Assembly: GCA_900540145.1 (NCBI GenBank)
Contig: UQEW01000012.1
Span: 1-39,955 of the forward strand
DNA length: 39,955 nucleotides
Reading direction: 5' to 3'
Origin: an uncultured Eubacteriales bacterium
GTDB taxonomy: Bacteria > Bacillota > Clostridia > Peptostreptococcales > Anaerovoracaceae
Part shown: one piece after another, positions 31,257 through 38,227 of the stretch
How positions within the stretch are numbered: position 1 is the stretch's first letter
How the letters are laid out: each line of letters begins with the position of its first letter
The notes under the pieces: model-generated
Databases searched by the model: none
What the model was told of the DNA's origin: nothing
The model's input: only the letters and a program-made list of their open reading frames with translations
Translations under genes and position numbers: made by a program

Positions 31257-31451
31257 TTGAAAAAATTAATTCTTTTACTGATGATAATAGGCGGAATTAA
31301 TTGGGGACTGATAGGATTTTTTAATTATAATCTGGTGGGAAGCATTTTCAACGGCAGTCTTGATATCGTAGCAAGAATCATATATGCAATAGTCGGCCTT
31401 GCTTCTCTTTACGGAATTTCATTTTTGTTCAAGGATGAACGCAGAGCATAA
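31257..31451 (+). CDS. DUF378 family small membrane protein
   Basis: 64 residues with two membrane helices (about 3-20 and 38-56). LLLMIIGGINWGLIGFFNYNLVGSIF is the DUF378 signature and function is unknown. The start is TTG at 31257 with AAAGGAG nine bases upstream; the upstream in-frame ATG at 31236 lies before the ribosome site and adds an unlikely MAKGVIT. The gene stands alone, divergent from the nucleoside kinase, and ends at a hairpin shared with the convergent ydbC-like gene. Confidence 0.87.
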   Translation: MKKLILLLMIIGGINWGLIGFFNYNLVGSIFNGSLDIVARIIYAIVGLASLYGISFLFKDERRA

Positions 31452-31478
31452 AAACGGGGAACCTACACAGTTCCCCGT
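31450..31478 (-). terminator. Convergent terminator between the DUF378 gene and the ydbC-like gene
   Basis: ACGGGGAAC (31454-31462) pairs with GTTCCCCGT (31470-31478) around a seven-base loop. On the minus strand it is followed by five T; on the plus strand by AGTCTTAATTTA. It should end the ydbC-like gene well and the DUF378 gene less well. Confidence 0.85.
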
Positions 31479-31506
31479 AGTCTTAATTTATCTCGGCTTA
31501 TATCGG

Positions 31507-31893
31507 TTAGACGATGGACTCTGTATTAGCATCAGAATTTTTAGTAGCATCTGTGTCGCAAACCGGCACATCGTTCAATCCGCTAGCCGAATTAATCGCC
31601 TGTTTACAAGCCTCTTGACTTGGAACCTGACTTTTGCCATCGCCTTGAACTGTACTTTTATCTTTTGCGAAAAGTCTAAAAAATAATCTGGCCAGCGTTT
31701 TAGCCTCCTCCTCGTGCAAAGTAATCCCTCTGCTCATATGCTCATGGGAAGGATCCCAATCTCTTATATCAAACTTGGCGTTATTGCCGTTCCATTCTAC
31801 CAGATTAAGTTCTTTCGTCCATCCGCTGGAATAAGTATTGATTACCCCTATGTGCTCTTTAATATTAAAAGCAAACTCCTTTTCTTCACTCAT
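31507..31893 (-). CDS. YdbC family PC4-like single-stranded nucleic acid-binding protein
   Basis: 128 residues. Residues 7-75 form a PC4/YdbC domain: FNIKEHIGVINTYSSGWTKELNLVEWNG, then KFDIRDWDPSHEHMSRGITLHEEEA. Family members dimerise and bind single-stranded DNA. The usual protein is about 70-75 residues; here a 50-residue polar tail follows (VQGDGKSQVPSQEACKQAI and an Asp/Asn/Thr-rich end) with no recognisable motif. GGGAG lies upstream of the ATG, and a near-consensus promoter lies about 60 bases upstream. It is transcribed alone. Confidence 0.88.
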   Translation of the reverse strand: MSEEKEFAFNIKEHIGVINTYSSGWTKELNLVEWNGNNAKFDIRDWDPSHEHMSRGITLHEEEAKTLARLFFRLFAKDKSTVQGDGKSQVPSQEACKQAINSASGLNDVPVCDTDATKNSDANTESIV

Positions 31894-31926
31894 ATTTTCT
31901 CCCTTCCAGTATCCCTTTGCATTTTA

Positions 31927-31955
31927 ATTTTAACACCGGAGGGATTAAATGTCAA
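31927..31955 (-). promoter_or_regulatory. Sigma-A promoter of the ydbC-like gene
   Basis: On the minus strand perfect TTGACA (31950-31955), 17 bases, TAAAAT (31927-31932). It starts just after the stop codon of the upstream aminotransferase gene, so the ydbC-like gene has independent transcription. Confidence 0.8.
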
Positions 31956-31964
31956 TATTTTCCA

Positions 31965-33203
31965 TTATTTTGATTCTATCGCTTTTATTATAGCCTTTGG
32001 AAGCTCTCTGCACTTTTCTTCTTTCACGGAAGCGAGGGACACTCTTATACCCTTGGTAAAAGGCACCGTAAATATGCCCATCGTTTCCAGCTGTGCAGAA
32101 ACCTTATCCGGAGTCTCACAAGGAACCGTAGCAAAAAATCCTCCGCGGAAAGGAACCATCTCAAGTCCTGCCTCTTCAGCAGCTTTTTTGAAAGCGGCGC
32201 CCCTCTTAAGCAGCATATCCCTGCAATTCTTACGCTCTTCCATAACTTTCTGCAAAAGCCGATCGTCTTCATATATCTTTTGTAAAATCACCTGAGGCGC
32301 TCTGGCGCAGTTGGACCAGCTTCCCCTGGATGAAAACTCGCATACTGATTTGAACTCTTCGGCAATTTCTCTGGTCTTGGCCATACATATCAATGCGCCG
32401 CATCTCATGCCGTAAAGAGTATAGGACTTGGACAAGCTATGGGCAACTAAAACTAAAACATTGTCCGGCATTTTCTCAAGGAACGGCAGAAACATTCTGC
32501 TTTCCTCTTCTTCTCCGGCAAAGTCTATATATGCCACGTCAGCCACAAGAGCAATTTTCTTGGTTTTTTCAGTTCTGCCTAAAATGCTCGAAACCGCCTT
32601 CCAATCGTCTTCATCCATAGCATATCCTGTCGGATTGTGGGCAGGCGTATTTAATATGACAACCAGCCTTTCTTGTTTTGCCAAAAGCTCTTTCACTTTT
32701 TCCTCGAAGGAAGCCGTGTCGAAATTGTCATTTTCATCAAACATGCGGAAAGTAACAAGGTTTCTGCCGTGTTCCTGAGCTATGGTCTTATACGGTCCCC
32801 AATACCAATCAGCGACTAAAATGCTGTCTCCCGGGGAAGAATAATTGGAAACGGCGTTTTTCAATGCGCCGGTGCCTCCCGGAGAGGCTACGGCTTCAAC
32901 ATAGCTCGTAGGCTGAAAGCTTCTGAGCAAATCTTTTTTTACTGCTTCCCTAAATCCCGGCGTTCCAGCTATCGGAGCGTATTCAGCGCACTCAGCCATA
33001 TCTAAAGTTTTAAAAACATCGCTGACAGATGACAATACCATAAGCTTTCCGTCATCATCCAAAAGCGCTCCTATGGTCGCATTGACCACTTTATCTTTAC
33101 CTTCTCTGGCAATCATAGCTTTTGCACGATTGCTGATTCCAAATATTTTATCTTCTTTAGGAATTTCTCTTCCGTTTTGCGAAGCAAAAAACATATCTGT
33201 CAT
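31965..33203 (-). CDS. Fold-type I PLP-dependent aminotransferase (class I/II)
   Basis: 412 residues. The PLP lysine is K259 in AHSLSKSYTLYG. Other cofactor contacts are GGTGALK (residues 109-115), the aromatic W133/W135 segment ADWYWGPYK, N190 in NTPAHNPTGY, D222 in ADVAYIDF and the substrate arginine in IRVSLAS near the C-terminus. The pattern is closest to aspartate or aromatic amino acid aminotransferases, with the double tryptophan favouring an aspartate/aromatic type, but the amino acid cannot be fixed. The start at 33203 has GGAGG eight bases upstream. It is divergent from the SpoIIQ-like gene, with a palindrome over its -35 box. Confidence 0.88.
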   Translation of the reverse strand: MTDMFFASQNGREIPKEDKIFGISNRAKAMIAREGKDKVVNATIGALLDDDGKLMVLSSVSDVFKTLDMAECAEYAPIAGTPGFREAVKKDLLRSFQPTSYVEAVASPGGTGALKNAVSNYSSPGDSILVADWYWGPYKTIAQEHGRNLVTFRMFDENDNFDTASFEEKVKELLAKQERLVVILNTPAHNPTGYAMDEDDWKAVSSILGRTEKTKKIALVADVAYIDFAGEEEESRMFLPFLEKMPDNVLVLVAHSLSKSYTLYGMRCGALICMAKTREIAEEFKSVCEFSSRGSWSNCARAPQVILQKIYEDDRLLQKVMEERKNCRDMLLKRGAAFKKAAEEAGLEMVPFRGGFFATVPCETPDKVSAQLETMGIFTVPFTKGIRVSLASVKEEKCRELPKAIIKAIESK

Positions 33204-33234
33204 TATGATTCCTCCATCCAGCAAATAATACTCA

Positions 33235-33263
33235 ATTATATTACGAACTTGCAATTATTACAA
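33235..33263 (-). promoter_or_regulatory. Sigma-A promoter of the aminotransferase gene
   Basis: On the minus strand TTGTAA (33258-33263), 17 bases, perfect TATAAT (33235-33240), about 30 bases before the start codon. Confidence 0.75.
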
Positions 33264-33266
33264 GTT
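33246..33266. promoter_or_regulatory. Operator-like 21-bp palindrome
   Basis: Arms AACTTGCAAT (33246-33255) and ATTACAAGTT (33257-33266) around a single T, with one mismatch. It covers the -35 box and most of the spacer of the aminotransferase promoter, so a bound protein would repress it. No regulator gene is adjacent. Confidence 0.55.
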
Positions 33267-33273
33267 TCAACCT

Positions 33274-33303
33274 GTATGAAAATCTGTTTTTTTGCTAACA
33301 ATA
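33274..33303 (+). promoter_or_regulatory. Possible sigma-F/sigma-G-like promoter of the SpoIIQ-like gene
   Basis: GTATG (33274-33278), 15 bases, GCTAACAATA (33294-33303). Compared with the Bacillus forespore consensus (GYATA, about 15, GGNNANANTR) it matches 4 of 5 and all but one defined base. It lies about 20 bases before the start codon. Confidence 0.35.
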
Positions 33304-33324
33304 ATGATAACTGGAGGTGAAATT

Positions 33325-34020
33325 ATGCGTCAAGTACAGAAGAAAAAAGAAAAAGACAAAGTAGCCATCGTCCTTATGCTGGCATTTTGTGTAATAGCTC
33401 TGACTTCAATTTTTACGGTGAAATCTAATATAGATAAGATAAATGAAAGTACTGATGACATTCTCGTTTCAGAAGATACCAAGACCGACGGTCAAAAGGA
33501 AGCTGACAATTCCCAAGTGCAAGCCCCTGAAAGTTCTGCCGAGGCTTCTACGGACATACCTACGGTAGACAGCCTGGAGCAGGGAAGCGGTCAAGCCGGC
33601 TCAAGCAGTTTTATCAATCCTGTAAAGGATGATTCCGCTGTGGTTACCAATCCTTATTCCATGGATCAGCTTATCTATTCGGTAACGCTGGATCAATACA
33701 TGACCCACTGCGGAACGGATATAGAGGCTCCGAAAGATACTCAAGTGGTAGCTGCTGCTGACGGTACCGTTACAGCTGTCTATGAGGACGACCGTTATGG
33801 CACTTCTGTAGAGATAACCCATTCAAATGACATGGTAACTATCTACTCAAATCTTTCCACCGCAGAAATGGTCGAAGTCGGAGATGTGGTGACTGCAGGA
33901 CAGATAATCGGCGGCGTGGGCTCTACAGGCTTATTTGAATCGCTGGAACCTGCCCATCTGCACTTTGAAATGCTGAAAGGCGGTGCGTACGTAGACCCTG
34001 CGGAATATATAGAATTTTAA
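33325..34020 (+). CDS. SpoIIQ-like membrane-anchored M23 (LytM) peptidase domain protein
   Basis: 231 residues. One membrane helix (about 13-31) follows a basic N-terminus, then a 65-residue acidic, serine-rich linker and a LytM/M23 domain from about residue 95. All four usual positions for zinc and catalysis are kept: H128 and D132 in THCGTD, and H211 and H213 in HLHFE. The size, topology and linker fit SpoIIQ, the forespore protein that pairs with SpoIIIAH in the engulfment channel; in Bacillus SpoIIQ the zinc site is lost, whereas clostridial forms may keep it. A plain cell-wall endopeptidase is the alternative. The start has GGAGGTG seven bases upstream. Confidence 0.75.
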   Translation: MRQVQKKKEKDKVAIVLMLAFCVIALTSIFTVKSNIDKINESTDDILVSEDTKTDGQKEADNSQVQAPESSAEASTDIPTVDSLEQGSGQAGSSSFINPVKDDSAVVTNPYSMDQLIYSVTLDQYMTHCGTDIEAPKDTQVVAAADGTVTAVYEDDRYGTSVEITHSNDMVTIYSNLSTAEMVEVGDVVTAGQIIGGVGSTGLFESLEPAHLHFEMLKGGAYVDPAEYIEF

Positions 34021-34051
34021 ATCGGCTTAATGAATGGTTAAAAATTCAGAG

Positions 34052-34135
34052 ACAAACTTCCGTCAACGCACAAGCTGTCAATGCATAGACCAGGCAGCAT
34101 GCCGGCTTATTGCCAAGCGGAAGTTTGTTTTTTAT
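34052..34135 (+). terminator. Long-stem terminator after the SpoIIQ-like gene
   Basis: ACAAACTTCCG (34052-34062) pairs with CGGAAGTTTGT (34118-34128), running into TTTTTTATTTT. The 55-base loop has its own helix GGCA-GCA-TGCC and an AAGC/GCTT pair. The loop is much larger than in an ordinary terminator. Confidence 0.82.
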
Positions 34136-34206
34136 TTTGTTCAAATATTCCCATTATCTTGCCTATAGCTTGAAATGTAAATAACTCGCCGGTTTTAATC
34201 AAGATG

Positions 34207-34235
34207 ATGACATCAAAACATTTACATGCTATTAT
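34207..34235 (+). promoter_or_regulatory. Promoter of the exported protein gene
   Basis: ATGACA (34207-34212), 17 bases, TATTAT (34230-34235); one mismatch in each box against consensus. An inverted repeat ATGTAAAT (34175-34182) / ATTTACAT (34220-34227) brackets the -35 box and may be an operator. Confidence 0.6.
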
Positions 34236-34311
34236 AAAAAAAACAAATAAAGTAAGTTCCCATAAATAATTAAATATTCTGCAGCCTTATTGTTGATATA
34301 GGAGGCACATT

Positions 34312-34878
34312 ATGAAAAAGAAACTTACCATACTATCGCTATTATCGCTGATTTTACTGGTGTCAGCCGTTTTAATATTTGCTACAGTATCTACAAGCAA
34401 ATTCGAAGGTGAAGATGATAATAAATCAAAATCCGACGCTGTCTGCATCATTGAAGGGGAATACATAAGCAAGGAATATTTTGAAGTGAGATATAACTCA
34501 TATAAAAACAGTCCTCTGGATTATGAGAACCCTGAAGACGAAACACTGCAGTCCCTTAAACGAGAGATGGTATACAAAAAGTTTGCTGATGAACATGGTC
34601 TCACTCCCACACAAGCAGAAATCAAGACTTATGTTCAAAACACGAGAAGTTCCATCGAGGAGCTTGAGGAAGGCAAGGCTTTGATAGAAAATTACGCCCA
34701 AGGTCTGGGGATGACCTATGATGAATATTGGGAATACAATGAAAAGTATACAGCTCCTCTGGCAGTCACATGGATAAAGGTAGATGAATATATTGCAGCT
34801 AATAATCTTGCACCTCTGGAATATGCAGATGCTGAAGTGACTGTTTTAGAATCTGAGTATTTTAGCGATCTGAAATAG
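34312..34878 (+). CDS. Exported or membrane-anchored protein, possibly with a SurA/PrsA-like chaperone fragment
   Basis: 188 residues. A basic start and hydrophobic stretch (KKKLTILSLLSLILLVSAVLI, residues 2-22) form a signal peptide or anchor without a lipobox. The rest is acidic and helical, rich in Tyr and Glu. The segment EMVYKKFADEHGLTPTQAEIKTYV, with the later GLGMTYDEYWEY, resembles the N-terminal helical domain of SurA/PrsA-type foldases, but no PPIase domain follows. I therefore give no firm function. GGAGG lies seven bases before the ATG. It is monocistronic and convergent with trmB. Confidence 0.75.
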   Translation: MKKKLTILSLLSLILLVSAVLIFATVSTSKFEGEDDNKSKSDAVCIIEGEYISKEYFEVRYNSYKNSPLDYENPEDETLQSLKREMVYKKFADEHGLTPTQAEIKTYVQNTRSSIEELEEGKALIENYAQGLGMTYDEYWEYNEKYTAPLAVTWIKVDEYIAANNLAPLEYADAEVTVLESEYFSDLK

Positions 34879-34958
34879 AATGTCTGCAGCGAAAGGCCGT
34901 AGTTCTTAAAGCCGCAGAATATAAACTCCACGAATTTTTATTCTTTAGGAGTGAAGCG

Positions 34959-35663
34959 TCAAAACCTTACATAATTTATATTCTTACCCAGCACCATAAA
35001 CTTTTCTTCATATTCTGTCAGATATGCGGCGGCATCTGCCGCAAAAACAGACCGCTCGCCAGTCAGCTCAGCGGAACACTCAACCAACCGCTCGCCGGAT
35101 ATATTATCCTGCATATCGCCATGCAGGTCGCACGTTGCTTCGATTATCTCAAAACCTGCGGCTTCTATTTCTCCCAGAGTAAATTCAAAAAGTCCGTCGT
35201 TATCAGTCTTGAATTCTATAAAACCGCCCGGCGAAAGCACTTCCTTATAATTTTTCAATCTGTCTCTGTAAGTAAGCCGCCTCTTGGCGTGGCGCGCTTT
35301 TGGCCACGGGTCGCTGAAGTTCAGGTATACGGTGCTTAGTTCCCCTTCGTCGAAGTATTCCTTTAAATCACTCACGTAGGTGATGAAAATTCTTAGATTG
35401 GCAATAGAATTTTCTTCAGCTTTCTGGAGCGCCCGAAGCACCACGTTGGACTGGCCCTCTATAGCTATATAATTTTGCTCTGGGTGATCCATAGCGCGTG
35501 ATGTTATAAAACGCCCCTTGCCGCAGCCGATTTCTAGGCAGATAGGGTTTTCATTGCCAAAAATGTCGTGCCAGCTGCCCTTAAGTTCCTTAGGGTTATC
35601 TATCAAAAAGCTGGAATTCATATCCAGCTTTTCCTGCAAATTTTTAATGTTTCTCTGTCTCAT
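34959..35663 (-). CDS. trmB: tRNA (guanine-N7-)-methyltransferase TrmB
   Basis: 234 residues, the whole enzyme. It methylates G46 in the variable loop of tRNAs with S-adenosylmethionine. The SAM-binding motif is CLEIGCGKGRFI, then NYIAIEGQSNVVLRAL; the family signature is LNFSDPWPKARHAKRRLTYRDRL, and EFKTDNDGLFEFTL follows. It is the last gene of the ECF operon, 36 bases after ecfT, with AAGGAT upstream of the ATG. No T-rich terminator follows; a weak hairpin (TCTGC 34883-34887 with GCAGA 34914-34918) lies between it and the convergent gene. Confidence 0.96.
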   Translation of the reverse strand: MRQRNIKNLQEKLDMNSSFLIDNPKELKGSWHDIFGNENPICLEIGCGKGRFITSRAMDHPEQNYIAIEGQSNVVLRALQKAEENSIANLRIFITYVSDLKEYFDEGELSTVYLNFSDPWPKARHAKRRLTYRDRLKNYKEVLSPGGFIEFKTDNDGLFEFTLGEIEAAGFEIIEATCDLHGDMQDNISGERLVECSAELTGERSVFAADAAAYLTEYEEKFMVLGKNINYVRF

Positions 35664-35699
35664 TTTCTATCCTTGTTGAATAAACAAAATATATGGAAA

Positions 35700-36500
35700 T
35701 TAAAATATTATCGATTCTATGATTATTACAGCCAGAAAAGCCGCCATAAGCGCCATAGCCAGATAATCTCTTCTGACCATCTTCATCGCATTCATTCTTG
35801 TTCTGTTCTCGCCGCCTCGATAACATCTGGCCTCCATGGCTAGCGCTAAATCCTGTGCTATCCTGAAAGCGCTCACAAACAAGGGTACAAGAATCGGTAT
35901 CAAGCTCTTGGCCCTTCTTATGATGTTCCCGCTTTCAAAATCAGCTCCTCTGGCTTGTTGAGCTTTCATTATCTTGTCAGCTTCTTCCAGCAGAGTAGGT
36001 ATAAAACGCAAAGCTATAGTCATCATCATGGCTATATCGTGGGCAGGAAGGCCTATTTTCTTAAAAGGCGAGAGCAGTCTTTCTATGCCGTCTGTCAAAG
36101 CTAAAGGCCTTGTGCACAATGTCAGCATAGATGAGCCCATCAGCAAAAGCACCAGCCTTATGGCCATAAATATGGCAAGTTCTAAACCTTCTTCCGTAAT
36201 CCTAAGGAATTTCCATTGCCAAAGCACTCGGCCGTCCACCATGAAAATGTTAAGAGCAAAAGTAAAAAGCAATATTATTATTATCGGCTTAAGACCTCTC
36301 ATTATATAGCTTACGGGAACCTTAGAAACGCTGATCACTATTCCTAAGGCCACAGCAGCTATGGCAAAACCTATGAAGTTGTCCACAATAAACAGCTCTA
36401 TCAAAAATAAAAGCGTAGCTATTATCTTGATCCTTGGGTCCAGTTTGTGCACCCAGGAATCCCCTGGGAAATACTGTCCGAGAGTTATATCTCTAATCAT
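35700..36500 (-). CDS. ecfT: Energy-coupling factor transporter transmembrane protein EcfT
   Basis: 266 residues with five or six membrane helices. The T component links the ATPase pair to exchangeable substrate-binding S subunits. The hallmarks are FPGDSWVHKLDPRIKI at the N-terminus and the two coupling-helix arginine motifs, ARG in QQARGADF and AR in MEARCYRGG, which contact EcfA and EcfA'. Three genes ecfA1-ecfA2-ecfT form a group II module. No S component (BioY, ThiT, RibU type) is encoded in the window, so substrates depend on S genes elsewhere. Confidence 0.95.
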   Translation of the reverse strand: MIRDITLGQYFPGDSWVHKLDPRIKIIATLLFLIELFIVDNFIGFAIAAVALGIVISVSKVPVSYIMRGLKPIIIILLFTFALNIFMVDGRVLWQWKFLRITEEGLELAIFMAIRLVLLLMGSSMLTLCTRPLALTDGIERLLSPFKKIGLPAHDIAMMMTIALRFIPTLLEEADKIMKAQQARGADFESGNIIRRAKSLIPILVPLFVSAFRIAQDLALAMEARCYRGGENRTRMNAMKMVRRDYLAMALMAAFLAVIIIESIIF

Positions 36501-36535
36501 CAGTTGTAATCCTTTTGTTCATAAAAATTTTTCTG

Positions 36536-37402
36536 CTATTGAGCATTCCTTTTTCTTCCCAAAGCCTTTGCGATTTCTTCAGCGGCCTCATCTACCGAAA
36601 GTATCGTATCCGGTATATCCATTCCTCTCTGCCGCAAAGCTTCGGTAAGCTGGGTTATAGGAGGCAAATCGAGGCCAACCGCTGAAAGTTCTTGCCTGTG
36701 GGCGAAAACTTCTTTGGGAGTTCCGACAGTTACTACTTTGCCCCCATCTATAACCAGGATATTATCGCACAGCCTTGCTATGTCCGCCATATTATGGGAA
36801 ACCAATATGGTTATATTGCCTGTCCTCCGATGAACTTCCTCTACCATCATAAGCACATCCTTATGCGCCTTAGGGTCAAGCCCTGCAGTCGGCTCGTCTA
36901 AAATCAGCACTTCAGGTCTCATGGCTATAACGCTGGCTATAGCAACTCTTCTCTTTTGCCCGCCTGAAAGGTCAAAAGGCGATCTGTCCTTAAACACTTC
37001 ATAGTCAAGACCTACCAGTTCAATAGCTTCTTTTACCCGTTCTTCTATCTCCTCTTCAGACAGTCCCAGATTGCGAGGTCCAAAAGCCACATCCTTTGCT
37101 ACAGTCTCTTCAAACAGCTGATACTCAGGATATTGAAACACCAAACCTATTCTCTTCCTGATTTCTGTCATGGCAATATCAGGAGATGTTATATCTACAT
37201 CTCCTATAAATATATGGCCTTCCTCCGGCTTCAAAAGTCCGTTGAGATGCTGCAGCAAGGTGGATTTGCCTGAGCCGGTATGTCCGATTATTCCGAACAT
37301 CTGTCCATCTTCCACCTGGAAACTGATGTTGTCCAGCGCCAGAGATTCGGTAGGCATCCCTTTATCATATATATGTTTTAAATTTTCTACTCGTATTGAC
37401 AT
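36536..37402 (-). CDS. ecfA2: Energy-coupling factor transporter ATPase EcfA2
   Basis: 288 residues. Walker A GHTGSGKST, Q-loop VFQYPEYQLFEETVAKDVAFGPRNLG, signature DLSGGQKRRVAIASVIAMRPEVL, Walker B LILDEPTAGLDP and H-loop SHNM. The FGPRNLG and C-terminal LPPITQL segments are typical EcfA2 features. Its start overlaps the end of ecfA1 by 16 bases, and the ribosome site is weak, so translation probably depends on ecfA1. It pairs with EcfA1 on EcfT at the membrane. Confidence 0.95.
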   Translation of the reverse strand: MSIRVENLKHIYDKGMPTESLALDNISFQVEDGQMFGIIGHTGSGKSTLLQHLNGLLKPEEGHIFIGDVDITSPDIAMTEIRKRIGLVFQYPEYQLFEETVAKDVAFGPRNLGLSEEEIEERVKEAIELVGLDYEVFKDRSPFDLSGGQKRRVAIASVIAMRPEVLILDEPTAGLDPKAHKDVLMMVEEVHRRTGNITILVSHNMADIARLCDNILVIDGGKVVTVGTPKEVFAHRQELSAVGLDLPPITQLTEALRQRGMDIPDTILSVDEAAEEIAKALGRKRNAQ

Positions 37403-38226
37403 AAATAATCAACCATTTCTTCCGTTTTAATAATATTTTCAGGTACATCTATACCGCAATCCCTGAGCTTATCAGCTAATTCGACCACCATAGGTATATC
37501 CAGATTCACAGAGAGGATTTTGTCCCTTTGCGCAAATACCTCCTGCGGTGTCCCATCAAGAAAAATTTTACCATCATGCATTATAATGACTCTGTCAGCG
37601 TCTACAGCCTCTTCCATAAAGTGAGTGATAAGAATAACCGTTATGCCTTCAGCATGCAGTTCGCTGATTATAGACATTATCTCGCTGCGCCCCTTCGGGT
37701 CAAGCATTGCCGTAGGCTCGTCGAATATGATACAAGTTGGCTTCATGGCCACGACGCCTGCTATGGCCACTCTCTGTTTCTGTCCGCCCGAAAGAAGATG
37801 CGGCGGTTTCCCTTTATATGCACCCATATTGACATCGTCCAGAGCTTTATCCACCCTGCGTCTTATTTCTGCAGGTTCTATTCCGAGATTTTCCGGACCG
37901 AAGGCCACGTCGTCCTCCACAATGGCAGATACCAGCTGATTATCGGGGTTTTGAAACACCATGCCGGCTGACTGGCGCACATCCCATATGTGCTCGTCAT
38001 CGGCGGTATCATACCCGTTGACATATATTACGCCGCTGGTAGGGAGTAAAAGTCCATTGAGATTCTTTGCCAGAGTAGATTTGCCTGAACCATTTTTGCC
38101 CAATATGGCGGTAAAGCTGCCCTTTTCTATTTCAAGGCTTATATCGTCAATAGCCCGCACAGGCTGGTCTTCTTCCGCCTTCTTATATTCAAATATCAGA
38201 TTGTCTATTTTTATGATAGGCTCCAT
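37387..38226 (-). CDS. ecfA1: Energy-coupling factor transporter ATPase EcfA1
   Basis: 279 residues. Walker A GKNGSGKST, Q-loop VFQNPDNQLVSAIVEDDVAFGPENLG, signature LLSGGQKQRVAIAG, Walker B CIIFDEPTAMLDP and H-loop THFMEEA. The SAIVEDDVAFGPENLG form is usual for EcfA1. I choose ATG 38226 (MEPIIKIDNL), one base after the aroD-like stop and with GGAG upstream; the 30-codon longer frame only reads through aroD. It is thus tightly linked to the aroD-like gene. Confidence 0.95.
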   Translation of the reverse strand: MEPIIKIDNLIFEYKKAEEDQPVRAIDDISLEIEKGSFTAILGKNGSGKSTLAKNLNGLLLPTSGVIYVNGYDTADDEHIWDVRQSAGMVFQNPDNQLVSAIVEDDVAFGPENLGIEPAEIRRRVDKALDDVNMGAYKGKPPHLLSGGQKQRVAIAGVVAMKPTCIIFDEPTAMLDPKGRSEIMSIISELHAEGITVILITHFMEEAVDADRVIIMHDGKIFLDGTPQEVFAQRDKILSVNLDIPMVVELADKLRDCGIDVPENIIKTEEMVDYLCQYE

Positions 38227-38227
38227 G

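Noticed and set aside
34883..34918. Terminator for trmB and the convergent gene
   Set aside because: The stem is only five to seven pairs and has no T-tract on either strand.
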